Assembly (NCBI GenBank): GCA_005777235.1
Contig: SXND01000183.1
Location: 1 to 36,146 of the forward strand
DNA: 36,146 nt
Source: Pseudomonadota bacterium
GTDB lineage: Bacteria; Tectomicrobia; Entotheonellia; Entotheonellales; Entotheonellaceae
Direction: 5' to 3'
Made by a program: the position numbers and the translations under genes. Positions 16,501 through 24,252 of this stretch are shown here, piece after piece. The first letter of the stretch is position 1. Each line of letters begins with the position of its first letter. Below the pieces are notes generated by a model. It made no database searches, was not told the DNA's origin, and saw only the letters and a list, made by a program, of their open reading frames with translations.

Positions 16501-17583
16501 TAGGCTGAGTCCAAGCCCTAAGATACGTTGAGCCGACACATGATCTCTCGCCGCAGACAATCCGCACGCTGGACACTCATGCCACCGCTGCGCCAGTGTT
16601 TTGTGGACTTCTGCCCCACAGAGACACGTTTGGCTTGTGCCGCGAGGGTTGACGCACACCAACTGTCTACCAGCTTCTGCCGCTTTGTAGTCCAGCTTGT
16701 TGATGAACGCCGACCATCCGGCATCATTGACGGACTTCGCCAGCATGCCACTGGCCAGGCCCTTCACGTTCAAGTCTTCCACGGCGATCACGCCATAGGT
16801 CTCCACCAGGGTTCGAGACGTCTTGTGGTGGAAGTCGGCGCGTTGATTCTGGACATGCGCGTGGGCTTTTTGCAGCAACACCACGGCTTTCCGGCGATTC
16901 GCTCCACCCCTTGTGCGGCGGGCCACACGGCGTTGGGCGATCCGCAGGCGCGCCTGGGCCTTCCGGTAGTAGCGCGGGTTGGGTATCGTCTCCCCCGTCG
17001 AGAGCGTGGCAAAGTCCGTCAAGCCCACATCAATCCCTACCTGGGCATCCGTCCCTGGCAACGCCTCGCCCTCGTACTCAATGCTGAAGCCCACGAACCA
17101 CTGGCCCGCCTGGCGCTTGACGGTCACCGTCTTGATCTGTCCTTCGAGCGGACGGTGCCACTTCACTTTCAGGTGCCCGACGCCCTGCAGGTACAGCCTG
17201 CCAGCGTCTGTCAGCCGACACCCATCCCCCCAACTGGGGAAGGTGTAGCTGTCGAAACGCTTCCGGGACTTGAAGCGTGGATACCCTGGCTGGGCGGCAC
17301 CAGCTTTGACGCGGCGAAAGAACGCCTTGAAGGTTTTATCGACCCGCCGCAAGACGTCTTGCGAGGCGGAAAAGTTGGCCAAGGCCAGATCTCCGGCAGC
17401 GCGAATCGCTTTGAGTTGGGTCGCCTGATCGTAGTAGGTGAGCGAGAGGCCAGCATGCTTGTAGGCGCCTCGACGCTCTTGCAAGGCGGCGTTGTACAAT
17501 CGGCAGGCTTCGCCCAATTGGACCTTAAGCGCCTGTATCTGGGCATCCTTAGGGTAGAGACGGTACTGCATCGTTTTCCGCAT
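16486..17583 (-). CDS. tnpB: RNA-guided endonuclease TnpB (IS200/IS605)
   Basis: The 365-residue protein has the full TnpB layout: an N-terminal helical domain (MQYRLYPKDAQIQALK), then a split RuvC nuclease with D185 (VGIDVGL), E269 (IAVEDLNV) and D347 (ARDHVSA), and a zinc finger between them (C320, C322, C337, C340). The first zinc pair is C-x-C rather than the usual C-x2-C, which may alter the finger. TnpB cuts DNA matching its omegaRNA guide and so helps the element persist. It starts 9 bp after tnpA. All catalytic residues are present. Confidence 0.92.
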   Translation of the reverse strand: MRKTMQYRLYPKDAQIQALKVQLGEACRLYNAALQERRGAYKHAGLSLTYYDQATQLKAIRAAGDLALANFSASQDVLRRVDKTFKAFFRRVKAGAAQPGYPRFKSRKRFDSYTFPSWGDGCRLTDAGRLYLQGVGHLKVKWHRPLEGQIKTVTVKRQAGQWFVGFSIEYEGEALPGTDAQVGIDVGLTDFATLSTGETIPNPRYYRKAQARLRIAQRRVARRTRGGANRRKAVVLLQKAHAHVQNQRADFHHKTSRTLVETYGVIAVEDLNVKGLASGMLAKSVNDAGWSAFINKLDYKAAEAGRQLVCVNPRGTSQTCLCGAEVHKTLAQRWHECPACGLSAARDHVSAQRILGLGLSLLDLT

Positions 17584-17592
17584 CTACGACCG

Positions 17593-17988
17593 TCACTGCT
17601 GGTTTTCGATGTAGCGGCGTACGGTCGCTTCCGAGACATGCCCTCCCGAGCCGATGTAGTCGCTGCGACTCCACAGCGAGGGAAGCTGGGAACGCAGATG
17701 CCGGAACTCTTGCCGCAACACACGCGAGGGAAAGCCCTTGAACTGGGCGGCCAACTTGGCAGGGGCCATCCCAGGATCACTCTCGACAAATAGGTGGACG
17801 TGGTCTGGCATCACTGCGAGGGTATGCAACGTCGCCTTCAGTGCGAGAGCTTTTGCATGCAACAGCATTTTCAAGCGGTCTGCCACAGGCCCTACGAGCA
17901 CGGATTGACGGTACTTCGGGCAAAAGACGAGGTGATATTTGAGAGAGAAAACCGCGCCAGCATTACGTGCATACCCATGTTGTTCCAT
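17593..17988 (-). CDS. tnpA: IS200-family Y1 transposase TnpA
   Basis: The 131-residue product is a complete HUH/Y1 single-strand transposase. It has YHLVFCPKYR at 19-28, the HUH motif in PDHVHLFV (H63, H65) and the nucleophile Tyr126 in RRYIENQ with Gln130. It cuts and joins single-stranded transposon ends, recognising subterminal hairpins. I start at 17988 because the domain begins at MEQHGYARNAG; the upstream open frame belongs to the left end. A TATACT box ends 6 nt before this ATG, predicting a leaderless message. Confidence 0.92.
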   Translation of the reverse strand: MEQHGYARNAGAVFSLKYHLVFCPKYRQSVLVGPVADRLKMLLHAKALALKATLHTLAVMPDHVHLFVESDPGMAPAKLAAQFKGFPSRVLRQEFRHLRSQLPSLWSRSDYIGSGGHVSEATVRRYIENQQ

Positions 17989-17994
17989 GTCGGC

Positions 17995-18023
17995 AGTATA
18001 GCACGTTGTTTGATGAACAACAA
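17995..18023 (-). promoter_or_regulatory. tnpA promoter of element 1, overlapping the left-end hairpin
   Basis: TATACT (18000-17995 on the minus strand) and a weak -35 TTGTTG (18023-18018) are 17 bp apart. Inside lies a hairpin: GTTGTT (18005-18010) with AACAAC (18016-18021), loop 5 nt. The same DNA is thus probably both the TnpA recognition hairpin and the promoter spacer, so TnpA binding may repress its own gene. Confidence 0.5.
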
Positions 18024-18059
18024 CTATATAACACGAAAGGGCCAGGGGGGGGAAAGGCT

Positions 18060-18077
18060 GTCCTGCTGACGCAGGAC
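18060..18077. repeat. 7-bp stem hairpin beyond the left end of element 1
   Basis: GTCCTGC (18060-18066) pairs with GCAGGAC (18071-18077) across TGAC. No T-run follows on either strand. Its role is unknown. The rest of the 426-bp gap between tnpA and the MFS gene (17989-18414) shows only the tnpA promoter/hairpin and a REP copy at 18331. Confidence 0.5.
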
Positions 18078-18330
18078 GCGCATTCCTCTGCCAGCTCAAG
18101 CAGGCAGTCCCCTGCGCGTATTTCTATGGCTCTTCAGAGGCGACTGCAGCCGCATCGTAGCATAGTCGCCAGCCTTGCATCGCCAGCAGGGGGATGTTAC
18201 TGTGCGGCACGCTTGTCTCTCCCGCGCTATCGGACGAGGCTTCCCCTAAACGCGGCGCTCTTGGTCACGACTGGAGCGGGTGAGACGCTGGCGCTCCTGC
18301 GCGTCTTGCGCCGTCTATGATGTCAGCCGA

Positions 18331-18357
18331 GCAGGACGACTGCCCGGTCGTCCCTAC
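18331..18357. repeat. REP-like palindrome, copy 3
   Basis: GGACGAC (18334-18340) pairs with GTCGTCC (18347-18353), ending in CTAC like copy 4. It is a diverged member of the GTAGGGRCGACC family, 58 bp before the MFS start. Confidence 0.6.
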
Positions 18358-18414
18358 TTTGACGTGAGGGAGAACCCACCCCTGGACACCCACGATACCC
18401 CCGAGCCAGTTAGT

Positions 18415-19665
18415 ATGTTTGCCTCCCTCGCGCATGCCGATTATCGGCGGCTGTGGCTGGCCACGGGCTGTGCCCAGTCGGCGGCCTGGGCCTTGATTAT
18501 TCTGCGCGGGGCCTTAGTCTACAATCTCACCCAGTCCAATGCCTGGGTGGGCTTTGTCACCATGGCGGCGCAGCTGCCGAGTCTGGTGGTGACGCCGTTT
18601 GCCGGCTTTCTGGCGGATCGCCTGGACCGGCGTTGGCTTTTGGCCACAACGTATAGCCTCAATCTCCTGCACAACGTGGTGCTCGGGCTGCTCGTCCTCT
18701 CCGGGCATGTGACGGCCTGGCAGGTGCTCGGGCTGGCCATCCTCAATGGCTGCTTCCGGGCCACCGAGTTACCGACCAACCAATCCCTTTTGCCGAATCT
18801 GGTGCCAGCCGGCCGTTTGCTCAACGCGGTGGCCCTGAGCCAGCTCATGCAGCAAGGCTCACGCTTGATTGGGCCGCTGCTGGTTTTGCCAGTACTGCAT
18901 TTTGTCGGGCACGAGATGGCGTTCTTTGTCTCCACCGGGCTCTATGCCATTGGCTGGAGCCAGGTGGTGCGCATCCGCACCGTCTCACGCGGCATCGTCG
19001 AAGCTGGGCGTGGCATCTTCTTCAACCTCTCTGCTGGCATCGGCTATATCTATACCCACCCCATGGTGTTCGCCATCATGGTCATGACCGTGTTGCACTG
19101 TGCCTTGACCATGGGCTTTGAATCGGTGCTGCCCTATTTCGCGCGCAGTATCCTGGGCATGACCAGCGGCAGCGAGCTGTTTAAGGGACCGACGTATCTG
19201 ATGATCGGCGTCGGGGCTGGCGGCATTGTCGGCAATCTCTTGCTGGCGCGCGTGCAGGGTGGCAAAATCCGTGGGCAACTGTTTCTCTGGGTCGGGCTGG
19301 CGAGTGGGGTGACGCCGATGATCTTTGGCATGGCGCTGAGCATCTGGCAAGCCATGCTGTCCGCTGCTTGCATGGGCGCGGCGACGGCGGCGTTTATGAC
19401 GCTCAGCCACGGTATGATTCAAGCCCTGGCGCCGGACGGCATTCGTGGGCGGGTGATGGGGGCCAATACGTGGCATGCGCAGGGCACCATGGCAGGCTTT
19501 AATGCCATTAACGGGGTGCTGATGGACATGCCGTGGATGACCGTACCTCTGCTGCTGAGTAGTATGGGTATGATCTTTGTGGTGCTGATGGGCGGTAGCC
19601 TGATGGCAACCCACCTGCGCGGCATCTATGCGCGGGGCCTGCCCAGCGTGGCGCATGCCCGGTAA
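18415..19665 (+). CDS. MFS transporter (MFS_3/EntS-like group)
   Basis: The product of about 416 residues is a 12-helix major facilitator with the loop 2-3 signature GFLADRLDRRWLL and a similar overall feel to EntS-type exporters. It begins MFASLAHADYRRLW, which is typical for this group (short cytosolic start, then helix 1). No good Shine-Dalgarno precedes the ATG at 18415; the frame is open upstream to 18280, so the start is uncertain. It stands alone between two IS200/IS605 elements. The substrate is unknown. A second transporter of the same group lies at 25608. Confidence 0.85.
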   Translation: MFASLAHADYRRLWLATGCAQSAAWALIILRGALVYNLTQSNAWVGFVTMAAQLPSLVVTPFAGFLADRLDRRWLLATTYSLNLLHNVVLGLLVLSGHVTAWQVLGLAILNGCFRATELPTNQSLLPNLVPAGRLLNAVALSQLMQQGSRLIGPLLVLPVLHFVGHEMAFFVSTGLYAIGWSQVVRIRTVSRGIVEAGRGIFFNLSAGIGYIYTHPMVFAIMVMTVLHCALTMGFESVLPYFARSILGMTSGSELFKGPTYLMIGVGAGGIVGNLLLARVQGGKIRGQLFLWVGLASGVTPMIFGMALSIWQAMLSAACMGAATAAFMTLSHGMIQALAPDGIRGRVMGANTWHAQGTMAGFNAINGVLMDMPWMTVPLLLSSMGMIFVVLMGGSLMATHLRGIYARGLPSVAHAR

Positions 19666-19768
19666 GGGTTTTGACGTCTGTGTAGCTTGCCGGTAGGGCA
19701 GGCAACCGTTGGCTCGGGCGTGTCGACTGCGCGGCAGTCCGCGGGAGCCAGGCCACGGGTGACAGAAA

Positions 19769-19841
19769 CGGGCTTTAGCCCGCCGCAAGCCTCGGGGATT
19801 CATCCCCAGAGGTTCGGCGCTTTTTCCCTGGGCTTGAGCCC
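19769..19841. repeat. three consecutive hairpins between the MFS gene and element 2
   Basis: CGGGCT/AGCCCG (19769-19782), CCTC-GGGGAT/ATCCCC-GAGG (19790-19812) and GGGCT/AGCCC (19830-19841) each fold with a 2-nt loop. The middle one is followed, 8 nt on, by CGCTTTTT, so it could weakly terminate the MFS transcript. Otherwise they look like remnants of transposon ends. Confidence 0.5.
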
Positions 19842-19860
19842 TTCCTGAAGAACTTTGTTG

Positions 19861-19889
19861 TTGAGAATAGTGTCGTTATATACCACAAT
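19861..19889 (+). promoter_or_regulatory. promoter of tnpA-2
   Basis: TTGAGA (19861-19866) and CACAAT (19884-19889) are 17 bp apart, and the -10 ends 6 nt before the ATG at 19896. The geometry is the same as at the tnpA-1 and NTase starts. Confidence 0.5.
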
Positions 19890-19895
19890 ATAAAC

Positions 19896-20303
19896 ATGGA
19901 TTATCAACGAGATGCACACCGTGTCTACCTTATCGTCTCCCACCTGGTCTAGTGTCCCAAGCGACGGAAAGCCGTGCTCGGTGGCACTATCGCTCAGGAC
20001 TGTCAAGCCCTCATCGAGCAGAAGTGTGCAGAGAAGGGTTGGACGATTGTGGGGTTGGCGATTCAACCCGATCCTCTCCATCTCTTCGTGCGTGTCTGGC
20101 CGACCGACTCTGCCGCAGAGGTGGTGAAGCAGTGCAAAGGACTCACGGCCCATCATCTGCGCCAGAAGTATGCGGTCTTGCGTCGTCTCCCGTCCTTGTG
20201 GACGCGGAGCTATGTTGCGAGTACGGCTGGCCATGTCTCTCAAGAGATCATCCAACGCTCTATGGCTGCACAGAAAGGGCTCGAGGATGATCCGTACTTA
20301 TAG
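19896..20303 (+). pseudogene. tnpA: decayed IS200 transposase TnpA (amber codon and lost catalytic residues)
   Basis: The frame from ATG 19896 reads MDYQRDAHRVYLIVSHLV, then TAG at 19950-19952, then CPKRRKAVLGG and the rest of a Y1 transposase. The TAG stands where relatives have Trp (HLVWCPK), a one-base change from TGG. Two further losses are visible. The HUH motif reads PDPLHLFV (first His to Pro, CAT to CCT). The nucleophile region reads IQRSMAAQ (Tyr to Ser, TAT to TCT). A protein starting after the TAG would still lack catalysis. Its end overlaps tnpB by 17 bp. Confidence 0.85.
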
Positions 20304-21525
20304 GCTCCCCTGTACAGTTCCACGGTCTCTCGCCGATACCTTGAACCTGGAAAGTGGCCGTCTCTACACGCAGGTGTTGGTCACGCACTGGCGTATCGTG
20401 CGTAAACAGGGACACTGGTTGCGCCCAGGCACCGCGGAGAAGTTGAACGACTTCTTCAACCCCGTCAAACGATGGCATGCCCATACCATCGACGCCGCGC
20501 AACAGGGCTTTTATAAAGCCTGCACCACGGCAAAAGCCGTCAAGAAGCTCGACCCAGACGCCAAGTATCCGCATTGGCCCAAACGGTTCCGTACTACCAT
20601 CTGGAAGCACACGGCCATCAAGAAAGCTGGCCTGGTGCTCACCCTCTCCAACGGCAAAGGCACTCCGTCGCTGTCCGTGCGTTTGCCGTCCCACCTGGCA
20701 GACGTGCTGCGTGTCCTTGAAGTACGCCTGGTCTACGACAAGCGCGCGCGACGGTATACCTGGCATGTGGTCGTCGAAAACGGCAAGCACCCCGCTGAGG
20801 CGACTGGGCGCAACGTTGTGTCCGTCGATCTGGGCGAAATCCACCCAGCCGTTGTGGGCGATGCTGAGGAAGCCACACTGATCACGTGTCGCGAGCGCAG
20901 GCACGAGGCGCAAGGCCATGCAAAAAGGCTCGCCCGTCTCACCCAAGCGCTGAGTCGCACCACGAAGGGCTCTCGGCGTGCCAAAAAATTGTGGCGCACC
21001 ACATCTCGTATAAAAGCCCAGCATGCCCGCGTGATACGGGATCTGGAGCACAAAGTCAGTCGCGCCATCGTCGAGGTGGCCGTGGAGCGCCAAGCGTCCA
21101 TCATCGTCATGGGGGATGTACGGGACATCGCCGATGGCGTGGATCTGTCGAAGCAAACCAACCAGAAAATCAGCGGGTGGAATCACGGCAAAATTCGTGC
21201 GTTGATCACCTACAAAGCGGCGGCTGAAGGGATCACCGTCACCTTGCAAGACGAACACTACACGAGCCAGACCTGTCCCCAATGCGGTCATCGGCACAAA
21301 CCACGCGGCAGGGTCTATACCTGTGGGCAGTGTGGATTCAGCGGACACCGCGATGTCGTGGGGCAAGTCAACATCCTTTCCGCCTATCTCCACGGGGAAC
21401 CTGGAAAAATCACCGCGCCAGCCACCGTGAAGCATCGTATGCCGCACAACTTGCGGCTTATGCGTAGATGCCGAGACACCGGCCAGGTGCCACGCGCCTG
21501 TAGCTTGGAGACAGATCATGTCTGA
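20287..21525 (+). CDS. tnpB: TnpB-family RNA-guided nuclease with an atypical RuvC-II residue
   Basis: The 412-residue protein is open from the ATG at 20287. It has RuvC-I D181 (VVSVDLGEIHPAVV), a four-Cys zinc finger (C330, C333, C346, C349) and RuvC-III D356 (GHRDVVGQVNI). At the RuvC-II position, where TnpB normally has Glu (as in IAVEDL of element 1), it reads VMGDVRDIADG, with D277. A Glu just before the finger (E323, QDEHYTSQTC) might substitute; TnpBs with rearranged catalytic residues have been described. It remains uninterrupted although its TnpA is dead, so it may be selected for its own sake or be a recent casualty. Confidence 0.88.
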   Translation: MIRTYRLPCTVPRSLADTLNLESGRLYTQVLVTHWRIVRKQGHWLRPGTAEKLNDFFNPVKRWHAHTIDAAQQGFYKACTTAKAVKKLDPDAKYPHWPKRFRTTIWKHTAIKKAGLVLTLSNGKGTPSLSVRLPSHLADVLRVLEVRLVYDKRARRYTWHVVVENGKHPAEATGRNVVSVDLGEIHPAVVGDAEEATLITCRERRHEAQGHAKRLARLTQALSRTTKGSRRAKKLWRTTSRIKAQHARVIRDLEHKVSRAIVEVAVERQASIIVMGDVRDIADGVDLSKQTNQKISGWNHGKIRALITYKAAAEGITVTLQDEHYTSQTCPQCGHRHKPRGRVYTCGQCGFSGHRDVVGQVNILSAYLHGEPGKITAPATVKHRMPHNLRLMRRCRDTGQVPRACSLETDHV

Positions 21526-21567
21526 GTTCCAAGAAGCTGCGGGGCTTCAGCCCCAGCAGAGTGTCAC
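21526..21567 (+). ncRNA. 3' end of the element-2 omegaRNA / right end
   Basis: After the tnpB stop, GAAGC leads into CTGC-GGGGC (21537-21545), loop TTCA, GCCCC-A-GCAG (21550-21559), then AGTGTCAC ending at 21567. The layout matches element 1. The presumed guide starts at 21568, in the leader of the VIT/exosortase operon. Confidence 0.6.
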
Positions 21568-21780
21568 CATCCAGACAAGTCGTTGCTGGTGACCAAGCAT
21601 GCGTCGCTGATTCCCAATCCGGCGCACGTTGCGGCGCTCAAGATTTTCCTGGGCGACACTGCCGATCCCCTGGCGGTGCTGAGCCTCCCCTCACTTCACC
21701 GCGTGCGTGGTGGTGTGACGCAACATGGCGCACCCCGCGCGGGGCACGCAGACTCCACGACCACATGCTGGAGACGCACC

Positions 21781-24252
21781 ATGGCACTATGGACACACAA
21801 AGCCCGGGAGGTCTTGGCTCGGGTACGCGGTGACTCCACCTCGTCGCAGGGTCCCCTGCGCTTCTCGTCGCTCTATGTCCTGCTCTTTGGCGTCCTCCTC
21901 CCCTGTATTACGCTCAGCGTTGAGTGGTCGACTGGCATGTGCGCCGGCGCTTTCTTTGATCCCCTCCCTACCGTGTGGCATCTACTGCTGGCTCTCAGCG
22001 TGCCGAGTGCAAATCTCCTGACCTACCTGGCCATGGCGCTGCCGCGTCCGGCCGTGACCCTGCCGCTGTGGAGCTGGCGCCTGCTGGGCTGGGGCAATGG
22101 CGTGGCGTGTGGGGTGGCGAGTTTTTACACGGTGCTCTTCCTGCCACTGCTGCCCCTGGCGCTGACGGCGCTGCTGGCCTATGGCATGGGCTTCCTACCG
22201 CTCACGCCGTTGTTGGCGTTGATCGCGGGGTATGTGGGTCGGCGCGCCTTGCGTCGCCTGGCGGCTACGACGCTGATCCCGTCGGTCCCCAGTCTCGCTT
22301 GGGGCTGTGCTCTGGCCCTATTCCCCCTGCTTGGGGCTGAAATACCGACTGCCCTGACACGCTTTGGCATGCAGATGGCCGTGTCGCATACTCCAGAGAC
22401 CAGGCAGCGTGGTCTGCACTGGTTGCGCACGGTAGGCAGTCTGGACGTCCTCTTGCGGGCGTGCTACCAGCGCTCCAGTGCGGCGACAGGCCCACTCAGC
22501 CTGCTCATGTGGATGGCTGCCGCGGTCAGCCCAGACGAGGCACGCACGCTCTATTATCAGGTCACAGGCGTACCGTTTAACGCCGTGCCACCTCCTGTGG
22601 TCCACCAGCGGAGCGGGGGGCTCTTCTGGGACGCGGGCGTGGCGTTTGACCCTGACCAGGGTGCGCCGCTGGTGGGCGGGCATGTCCAAGGGCTGACCAT
22701 GGCGAGTTCCCGGTTAGATGGCTCGCTTGATGCCGACGCGGTCCTGGCGTACCTCGAATGGACCCTGGTGTTTAAGAATGATGCCAGCGTCCAGCGCGAG
22801 GCGCGGTTGCAGATAGCCCTTCCCAGCAGCGGGGTCGTCTCCCGGCTGACCCTGTGGATCAACGGCGAGCCCCAGGAAGCGGCGTTCGGCCCGCGCAGCA
22901 CCGTACGGCAAGCCTATGAACGGGTGGTGCAGCGGCGGCGCGATCCGGTGCTGGTGACCACCAGTGGCCCGGATCGCATCTTGCTGCAGGCCTTTCCGGT
23001 GCCACCTGGAGGTGGGACCATGAAGATGCGCGTGGGCATCACCACGCCACTGCTGCTGGAGCCCCTGCCGGTGGGGTCACCGTCCCAGCCCACGACGGCG
23101 CTGCTGCGTTTACCATTCTTTGTCGAGCGCAATTTTGCCATCCACGGTGCCGCACACCACGCCGTCTGGCTGGAAGCCAAGCACCCGCTGACGACGACGC
23201 ATGCCAGCCTCCAGGCCGAACAGGCGGATGGGCAGGTGTATGCGGTGCGTGGCACCGTCAATGATGCCGCCCTCGCCACGCCAGAGACGCTCGTGCGGGT
23301 GCAACGCACGCCCACCGTGGAGCAGGTGTGGAGCGTCGATCCGGTGGAGCCGGGCCGGGTGATCCAACAAACGCTCACCGCGCTGACGGAGCCAGCCCCT
23401 GGCCGCGTGGTCGTTGTCCTTGATGCCTCGCAGTCGATGGCCCCCTGGTTGCCGGAGATCGTCAGTGCCTTGTCCACCCTGCCAGCGAGCCTGCAGCCCA
23501 CGGTGCTGGTGGCTGCCGACACGGTGTTAGCGCTCGCCACGCTTGAGGACATCCGTCAGGTGCAGGCTATCGGCGGGCGCGACAATGTGCCGGCTCTGCT
23601 CCAGGCCTGGGACTGGGCCGCGGCAGTGCCGCACAGTGCCATGGTCTGGTTGCACGGCCCGCAGCCGGTCCTGATGCAAGAGGTGGAAGGACTGCTACAA
23701 CGCTGGGAACGCCGGCCACAGGGGCCACGGCTCTATGCCCTGCAGGTAGTCCCGGGTCCGCAGCGTGTGCTGGCACACCTCGATGGCCTGCCCGCCGTGG
23801 TGTCCGTGCCGCGCCTGGGCACGCTGCGCGAGGATCTGGCGCGCCTGTGGGCACCATGGCGCGGCACGACGCAGCCTCTGGCGTTCGTCCGCGAGCGTTT
23901 TGCCGACGATCACTACAGTGCCCCAGCAACTGCGCAGCAAACCTCGGCGCATCTGGTACGCCTGTGGGCCGCGCACGCCATCCAGGCGCAGCTGGCAACC
24001 CGGGGCACGGGCGGTAGGGAAGCGGCCGTGCGCCTGGCCACCGCCTATCATCTCGTCACACCCGTCTCCGGCGCCGTGGTGCTGGAGACCCAGGCGCAGT
24101 ACCAGGAGGCGGGGCTGACGCCGGTGGAGTCCGCCAAAGTCCCCACCGTGCCAGAGCCCGCCACCTGGATGCTCCTGGCGGTGGCTGGCGGTGTCCTCGG
24201 ACTGGCCCTAGCGCAGCGCCGGCGGTCCACGGCCCTAGACCGTGCCCGATGA
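21781..24252 (+). CDS. membrane VIT-VWA protein with PEP-CTERM sorting tail
   Basis: The 823-residue product has about six N-terminal membrane helices (about 25-185). A soluble part follows, with a VIT domain (about 320-425: LEWTLVFKNDASVQREARL, then RRRDPVLV and LQAFPVPPGGG). Next is a von Willebrand A-like domain with a MIDAS motif VVLDASQSM (D547). The C-terminus is a textbook PEP-CTERM: VPEPATW (from about 790), a hydrophobic stretch and RRR. PEP-CTERM tails are recognised and cleaved by exosortases, and the exosortase gene overlaps this one by 4 bp. The ATG at 21781 has GGAG 7 nt upstream; the frame is open from 21583, over the transposon flank. This is the likely sole substrate of its neighbour. 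Confidence 0.88.
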   Translation: MALWTHKAREVLARVRGDSTSSQGPLRFSSLYVLLFGVLLPCITLSVEWSTGMCAGAFFDPLPTVWHLLLALSVPSANLLTYLAMALPRPAVTLPLWSWRLLGWGNGVACGVASFYTVLFLPLLPLALTALLAYGMGFLPLTPLLALIAGYVGRRALRRLAATTLIPSVPSLAWGCALALFPLLGAEIPTALTRFGMQMAVSHTPETRQRGLHWLRTVGSLDVLLRACYQRSSAATGPLSLLMWMAAAVSPDEARTLYYQVTGVPFNAVPPPVVHQRSGGLFWDAGVAFDPDQGAPLVGGHVQGLTMASSRLDGSLDADAVLAYLEWTLVFKNDASVQREARLQIALPSSGVVSRLTLWINGEPQEAAFGPRSTVRQAYERVVQRRRDPVLVTTSGPDRILLQAFPVPPGGGTMKMRVGITTPLLLEPLPVGSPSQPTTALLRLPFFVERNFAIHGAAHHAVWLEAKHPLTTTHASLQAEQADGQVYAVRGTVNDAALATPETLVRVQRTPTVEQVWSVDPVEPGRVIQQTLTALTEPAPGRVVVVLDASQSMAPWLPEIVSALSTLPASLQPTVLVAADTVLALATLEDIRQVQAIGGRDNVPALLQAWDWAAAVPHSAMVWLHGPQPVLMQEVEGLLQRWERRPQGPRLYALQVVPGPQRVLAHLDGLPAVVSVPRLGTLREDLARLWAPWRGTTQPLAFVRERFADDHYSAPATAQQTSAHLVRLWAAHAIQAQLATRGTGGREAAVRLATAYHLVTPVSGAVVLETQAQYQEAGLTPVESAKVPTVPEPATWMLLAVAGGVLGLALAQRRRSTALDRAR

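Larger units (their letters stand above)
16427..18035 (-). mobile_element. IS200/IS605-type element 1 (tnpA + tnpB, apparently complete)
   Basis: The element runs on the minus strand: left end with hairpin (18005-18021), tnpA, tnpB, then a right end with the family-typical GAAGC-hairpin-GTCAC layout ending near 16427. No terminal inverted repeats are expected for this family. The outer left boundary is uncertain by tens of bases because I cannot compare with an empty site. Confidence 0.75.
19843..21567 (+). mobile_element. IS200/IS605-type element 2 (tnpA decayed, tnpB intact)
   Basis: Plus-strand element with promoter, broken tnpA, overlapping tnpB, and a right end of GAAGC-hairpin-GTCAC type ending at 21567. 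The left boundary is a guess, placed after the hairpin series. Because its TnpA lacks catalytic residues it cannot move itself unless another TnpA acts on it. Confidence 0.65.

Noticed and set aside
16528..17793. Long plus-strand open frame opposite tnpB-1
   Set aside because: Same reason: it is the complement of a complete TnpB with all catalytic residues.
20260..21519. Long minus-strand open frame opposite tnpB-2
   Set aside because: It overlaps a recognisable TnpB with intact motifs; the antisense protein matches no family pattern. GC-rich third positions keep such frames open.
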